From: CAIMMJ01 sp037131955
GTDB lineage: Bacteria > Bacteroidota > Bacteroidia > UBA4408
Length of the DNA: 8,946 nt
Direction of reading: 5' to 3'
Assembly (NCBI GenBank): GCA_037131955.1
Contig: JBAXQC010000090.1
Coordinates: 1 to 8,946, forward strand
The first letter of the stretch is position 1; each line of letters starts with the position of its first letter. Below are positions 4,894 through 8,946 of this stretch, in pieces. The position numbers were made by a program, and so were the translations under genes. A model generated the notes under the pieces. The model saw only the letters and a list, made by a program, of their open reading frames with translations. It was not told where the DNA came from and searched no databases.

Positions 4894-7501
4894 CTGTAGT
4901 TTCAACCTTTTTATTTTCTTTTTCTTTGAATAGTTTGTCTAATTTTCTTTCTTTTTTGTTTTTCTCTTTCCTTTTTTGTTTTTCGGGTTCAATTGGAATT
5001 ATTTTTTCTGTTTCTTTTACCTTGCTTTTTTTCTCTGCTGGAATATCTTCTTCTAAAGTAAAATAATTTTTTTGGAAATGGTTTATTTTAGTTTTTTTAG
5101 AATCAGAAGAATCTTTATAGTTTCTATTAAATTCTTTTTTAAAGAGGTTTTTTATCGTTTTGCTTTCCTCTTTTACAAGGTTCTTTATTTCTTGTCTTCC
5201 CGCTAATTTGTCGTATGATATTTTGGGATTATTGGCCTTTCCTTTCATCGAAATAAATAGCTTATTGCCTTTATTTTCTTCTTCCACAACAAAGCCAAAT
5301 TCATTATTGGAATTTTTCTTTTGTTTTGATCTCCATTTTTTGGCCAAGAGCTCTTTTAAAAACAATTCAAAGTGGTAATCAATATCATTATCAAAAGTAT
5401 GTATACCTTCCATTTTAAAACTGAGTACTGAATTAGAAATATCCATTTTGGGAATTACTACTTTTCTATTGCTAATTTTTATAGTGTTTTTTAGTTCATT
5501 AAACTTTATCTCCTTTAGCTCCTCCAAATTAATGAATTTTGAAAGAGAAAAAAGTGGGGAGAAATCTTTTAGTTTTCCATCTTTAATTATCACATCAGAC
5601 TCAGCCAATATAGAGCTTTCATCCACTTTATTATTTTTATCTGTGTTAAAAGAAAATTTTCCTCTACCGCTAACACTGCCAAAAATATTTTTATGAGTTA
5701 TAATTTCTTGGTCAAAATTATTTAGCGAAAAAAACAAGTTAGAAACATCAATATTCTCTGCATCAATATTTCCGGCTACCTTGATAGGTAATTTTGTATT
5801 GATAGAAATTTCTCCATTTATATTACCCCCAAAGGAATTCATTTGAAGGTCTTTTAAAGAAATAGTATTTTCTTCTAAGCAAAGAGTGGAACTAAATTTT
5901 GTTGCATTTAATTTTTCTCTTACAACTGTGCCTGCTTCTAATTTTATTGCGGCACTTACCCGATTGCTTTTTTTGTTGTTTCCCTCATTAAAAAATACAA
6001 TTATTTTTTCTAGGCTTTCAGTATTTATTTTTTTTGATTTAGCATTTCCATTTATATCAAATGCTGTAAAGTCTTTGTTGGCCTCAATAGTTAATGAAAC
6101 TGAAATGTCATTATCTAAGCAGACGGTATTTTTTGTTTCTATGGAAAAATTTGTGTTGTTAAAATCTACAAACAATTCTTCTATGCCAAATGATGTTCCA
6201 TTTTTTAGTTCACCTGTTACATTTTTAGCTGCTATATTACCTGCGATGTTTACTGTTCTAATTTTATTTATTTCACTTATTTCAGTTGTAACATCGTAGC
6301 GTAAATCGCCTTTCGGATCTTGAACATATGGAAATTCAATAAGCAAGGAAGCCGATTCTAATGGATGATTTCCGTTTAACTTTAAATCGGCAGTGTAGTC
6401 TTTTTCTTTTCCTACTATTTTTCCAATTCCTTTAAAAGAGCCAACATTTGCATTGCCAGAAAAAATTAATTTAGAAAAACTCCATTCTTGAGATTTAGAT
6501 AGAAATAAAAAATCTCCATTGCATTTTAATTTTTTTACAAATATTTTTTCTTGTTGAACATAGCCATTTTCGAAATTTAAATTTCCTTTTAATTCTATTC
6601 CTTTTTCAGACAAAGTGTTTCCTATTAGAGTTGCTTTTATATTTACATCTCCTTGTTGCACTAAATTATTGTTTGCTTTTTTTAGGATGGGAACAATAGA
6701 ATTTAAATCTTGTAATGAAGCTTTACTTGTTACAACTAGCAGATTAACATTAATTTGTTTTTCCTCTAACAATTGAACAAAACCAGTAGTTTGCAGTTTT
6801 AAACTACCTAAATAAAAAACCAAATCTTTTGTGCTGAATATTTTATTGCTTTCAATAGTTAAATCGCCTTTGCACATAAAACTTTTTGAGCTTGTTTTAA
6901 CAAAACCTAGTATTTCTGACTTTAAAAAATCTCCATTGGCATCGAGGTTCAAATTGTAAATTTCTTTGTAAAAATCACCTTTAATTTTTGCTTCATTTAG
7001 AGCTAGTGAAACATTATTTTGTGGAATAATTATATTCACTAAAAATTGGTGAACAACTATTTTTTCTAAACTCAATTTATCGCCACCGTCTGATTTTTTA
7101 AATACCTGATAGTTTTCTTGTCCATTCTTCTCCCAAATATTTACTGTTCCATTTTCAAAATTTATCTTTTTTATTTTTATCTCTTTCTCAAATACTGCAT
7201 ACCAATTAAAGTCAATAACAATAAACTTAGATGTTAAAAAGAAAGGAGCTGTTGCGTCCTTGCAATTATTAGATGCATTAATTGTAACATTTTTAAACAC
7301 TACCGAGGCATATGGGAAATGAGAGAAAATAGAAAATCCAATTTCTTCAACATTAACTTTTGCATTAAGATATTGGTTTAATTGTTCAACCGTTTTATTT
7401 TTAATCCAGTCTTGTTTAGTATAAAAATATCCTACAATTGTCGAAAAAATAAATAGGATGACCAGTAAAAAGTAGAAAAATATTTTTGCAGCTTTCTTCA
7501 A
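4883..7501 (-). CDS. AsmA-like envelope protein
   Basis: This 872-residue protein has an N-terminal membrane anchor (residues ~7-26, FFYFLLVILFIFSTIVGYF) followed by an AsmA-type start: KTVEQLNQYLNAKVNVEEIGFSIF, a HFPYASVVFKNVTI segment, and FNWYAVFEKEIKIKKINFENGTVNIW. The long middle is beta-rich with repeated hydrophobic strands. The region from about 647 to 765 (FINLEELKEIKFNELKNTI, then VVIPKMDISNSVLSFKMEG and FDNDIDYHFEL) matches the usual C-terminal part of Bacteroidota AsmA proteins. AsmA-like proteins sit in the inner membrane with a periplasmic beta-sheet groove and are linked to phospholipid transport and outer-membrane homeostasis. The last ~100 residues are a lysine/glutamate-rich, probably disordered tail. 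The start is TTG at 7501, sharing bases with the fabF TGA (TTGA). A TAA in the same frame lies just upstream and no ATG or GTG is near, so TTG is the only sensible start. It lies between fabF and the CxxCH lipoprotein in one operon. Confidence 0.85.
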   Translation of the reverse strand: MKKAAKIFFYFLLVILFIFSTIVGYFYTKQDWIKNKTVEQLNQYLNAKVNVEEIGFSIFSHFPYASVVFKNVTINASNNCKDATAPFFLTSKFIVIDFNWYAVFEKEIKIKKINFENGTVNIWEKNGQENYQVFKKSDGGDKLSLEKIVVHQFLVNIIIPQNNVSLALNEAKIKGDFYKEIYNLNLDANGDFLKSEILGFVKTSSKSFMCKGDLTIESNKIFSTKDLVFYLGSLKLQTTGFVQLLEEKQINVNLLVVTSKASLQDLNSIVPILKKANNNLVQQGDVNIKATLIGNTLSEKGIELKGNLNFENGYVQQEKIFVKKLKCNGDFLFLSKSQEWSFSKLIFSGNANVGSFKGIGKIVGKEKDYTADLKLNGNHPLESASLLIEFPYVQDPKGDLRYDVTTEISEINKIRTVNIAGNIAAKNVTGELKNGTSFGIEELFVDFNNTNFSIETKNTVCLDNDISVSLTIEANKDFTAFDINGNAKSKKINTESLEKIIVFFNEGNNKKSNRVSAAIKLEAGTVVREKLNATKFSSTLCLEENTISLKDLQMNSFGGNINGEISINTKLPIKVAGNIDAENIDVSNLFFSLNNFDQEIITHKNIFGSVSGRGKFSFNTDKNNKVDESSILAESDVIIKDGKLKDFSPLFSLSKFINLEELKEIKFNELKNTIKISNRKVVIPKMDISNSVLSFKMEGIHTFDNDIDYHFELFLKELLAKKWRSKQKKNSNNEFGFVVEEENKGNKLFISMKGKANNPKISYDKLAGRQEIKNLVKEESKTIKNLFKKEFNRNYKDSSDSKKTKINHFQKNYFTLEEDIPAEKKSKVKETEKIIPIEPEKQKRKEKNKKERKLDKLFKEKENKKVETTDDF

Positions 7502-8745
7502 TTAAATTTCTTAAAAATAACTGTGGCATTGTGACCTCCAAAACCAAAATTATTATTTAGAACGCTGTTTATTGTTTTATATTGAGTGCTGAGGTTAGAA
7601 AGATTTAAAGTTGGATTAATACGTTCGTCTTTTTCAAATACATTTATTGTTTGAGGCACTGCATTATTTAAAATACTAAGTACACTTATTACCGATTCCA
7701 AAGCACCAGCAGCACCCAAAAGGTGTCCTGTCATAGATTTTGTGGCAGTAATTGCAATGTTTTTTATGTGTTCTCCAAATACTTTTTCCATAGCCGAAAT
7801 TTCAGATAAATCGCCAACAGGAGTAGAAGTAGCATGTGCATTAATACAATCAATTTCATTAATTTTTAGGTTTGCATCTACTAAAGCATTCTCCATAGAA
7901 AGTTTTGCACCTAAGCCTTCTGGGTGAGTTTGTGTAATATGAAAAGCGTCGGCACTCATTGCTCCGCCCGCAACTTCTGCTAAAATTGTTGCACCACGTT
8001 TTATGGCAAATTCTCTTTCTTCTAAAATTAATGCTGCTCCGCCTTCTCCCATCACAAAACCATCGCGGTGTTTATCAAATGGTCTAGAAGCAGTTTCGGG
8101 TTCTGAGTTTCTTTGAGACAGCGCTTTACAGGCATTAAAACCACCAATACATGCTTCAGTAATTGCGGCGTCGCTTCCGCCAGCAACAATAGCATTGGCT
8201 TTTCCAGCTCTTATGTTGTTCAAGGCCTCTATAATTGCTGAGTTTGCCGATGCACAAGCAGAAACTGTTGTGTAATTAATTCCCATCAATCCATATTTAA
8301 TAGAAATTAAACCCGACGCCATATCGTTTAATATTGCTGCCATAAAAAATGGACTAAATTTTGGAGTTCCATCACCATGATAATACTCTTTCATTTGTTT
8401 TTCAAATGTAGAAACACCGCCGTTGCCACTTCCCCAAATTACACCCACTTTTGTTTTATCAATTTCGTTTTTTAATAGACCACTTTGCTCCAATGCTTGC
8501 GCTGCCGATGCCATGGCATAGTGACAATAAGGATCAAATTTCCTTACGTCTTTGTGGTCCATGTAATTGTGTGCTTCAAAGTTTTTTACCTCGCAAGCAA
8601 TATGTGTTTTAAATTTATGTGAATCAAATTTTGTAATAATTCCAGCAGACGATTTTCCTTGCATTAGATTATTCCAAAGTTCGTTAAGAGAATTTCCCAA
8701 AGGAGAAATAACTCCCATACCTGTTACGACAACTCTTTTATTCAT
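7498..8745 (-). CDS. fabF: 3-oxoacyl-[acyl-carrier-protein] synthase II (KAS II)
   Basis: A full-length 415-residue condensing enzyme. It joins malonyl-ACP to a growing acyl-ACP in the cytoplasm, releasing CO2, and so extends fatty acids. The start ATG at 8743-8745 gives the usual RVVVTGMGVISPLG N-terminus. The catalytic triad is complete: Cys164 in SACASANSA, His304 in INAHATSTPVGD and His341 in KSMTGHLLGAAG, with the conserved Lys336. Other family landmarks are GVIWGSGNGG (101-110), the SRPFDKHRDGFVMGEGG block (220-236), MSADAFHITQTHPEG (263-277) and NNFGFGGHNATVIF (398-411), typical of Bacteroidota FabF. It is the first gene of the operon, and its TGA overlaps the start of the AsmA-like gene. 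No acpP is visible in the 201 bases upstream and rnc is not downstream, unlike the common acpP-fabF-rnc arrangement. It may therefore be a second copy serving a specialised lipid pathway, or a core gene that has moved. Confidence 0.95.
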   Translation of the reverse strand: MNKRVVVTGMGVISPLGNSLNELWNNLMQGKSSAGIITKFDSHKFKTHIACEVKNFEAHNYMDHKDVRKFDPYCHYAMASAAQALEQSGLLKNEIDKTKVGVIWGSGNGGVSTFEKQMKEYYHGDGTPKFSPFFMAAILNDMASGLISIKYGLMGINYTTVSACASANSAIIEALNNIRAGKANAIVAGGSDAAITEACIGGFNACKALSQRNSEPETASRPFDKHRDGFVMGEGGAALILEEREFAIKRGATILAEVAGGAMSADAFHITQTHPEGLGAKLSMENALVDANLKINEIDCINAHATSTPVGDLSEISAMEKVFGEHIKNIAITATKSMTGHLLGAAGALESVISVLSILNNAVPQTINVFEKDERINPTLNLSNLSTQYKTINSVLNNNFGFGGHNATVIFKKFN

Positions 8746-8946
8746 TGTACAATTTTAGGGATTTTTGTTTATATATTAGAATGTCACATTAAATTATGAA
8801 AAAAATTGCCACGAATGAACTAATAGCTTCATAATTTAATAGTAAAACAGAATTTAAACCAAGTATTCCATTAGTCATTATAAATTCCTTTTGATAAAGC
8901 TCAAGAAATTATAATACCACACTTTTTGATATTAATTTAGGTTCTC
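8746..8946. other. upstream region of fabF, no convincing gene
   Basis: This stretch is AT-rich and carries the 13-bp inverted repeat and, on the minus strand, a 29-codon frame (8789-8878) with an AAAGG-like sequence before its ATG. I could not identify a clear Bacteroidota -33/-7 promoter for fabF, although it should lie here or just beyond the window. No tRNA or other RNA gene is visible. Confidence 0.5.
8788..8840. promoter_or_regulatory. 13-bp perfect inverted repeat upstream of fabF
   Basis: ATTAAATTATGAA (8788-8800) and TTCATAATTTAAT (8828-8840) are exact reverse complements separated by 27 bases. On the minus strand the element ends 42 nt before the fabF ATG, where an operator, an attenuator hairpin or a terminator of an upstream gene could sit. 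The composition is AT-rich, so RNA folding would be weak, but a perfect 13-bp match is notable. No specific regulator site is recognised. Confidence 0.4.

Noticed and set aside
4894..4905. TTG start at 4905 for the CxxCH lipoprotein
   Set aside because: An ATG lies four codons later at 4893, gives a normal signal peptide length and a shorter overlap with the upstream gene.
5886..6299. A 137-codon plus-strand open frame inside the AsmA-like gene
   Set aside because: It is antisense to a clearly coding region with consistent family features, and AT-rich minus-strand codons readily leave the opposite strand open.

Overview
The window is strongly AT-rich, has no convincing Shine-Dalgarno sites and carries several Bacteroidota-type gene families: a long WG-repeat protein, a FabF ending in a GFGGHN motif, and an AsmA-like protein with short overlaps to its neighbours. 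It most likely comes from a member of the Bacteroidota. No RNA gene, CRISPR array, transposase or integrase was seen.

Layout. (1) Positions 1-2530, plus strand: the end of a large WG-repeat protein whose start lies upstream of the window. (2) 2531-3001: no intact gene. It holds a possible terminator hairpin, a compound inverted repeat, and a decayed minus-strand copy of the 3' end of the CxxCH lipoprotein gene found about 1.07 kb further on. (3) 3002-3545, plus strand: a two-gene type II toxin-antitoxin module with a RelE/ParE-type toxin, lying between the gene remnant and its intact relative. (4) 3727-8745, minus strand: a compact three-gene operon read right to left: fabF, an AsmA-like envelope protein, then a predicted exported, probably lipid-anchored protein with one CxxCH haem-binding motif. 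The genes overlap (TTGA junction; 11-nt overlap), so translational coupling is likely. (5) 8746-8946: the fabF upstream region, with a perfect 13-bp inverted repeat.

How the genes may work together. FabF elongates acyl chains in fatty acid synthesis. AsmA-like proteins are inner-membrane-anchored periplasmic proteins tied to lipid transport and outer-membrane homeostasis. The third gene product is probably exported and lipid-anchored. A shared role in envelope lipid supply is a reasonable inference, but the role of the CxxCH protein is unknown. The toxin-antitoxin pair looks like an accessory insertion in a spot already marked by duplication and decay. The most unusual local structure is a 113-bp near-identical direct repeat flanking it; identity falls abruptly beyond the repeat, which suggests gene conversion or recombination between two copies of the lipoprotein gene.
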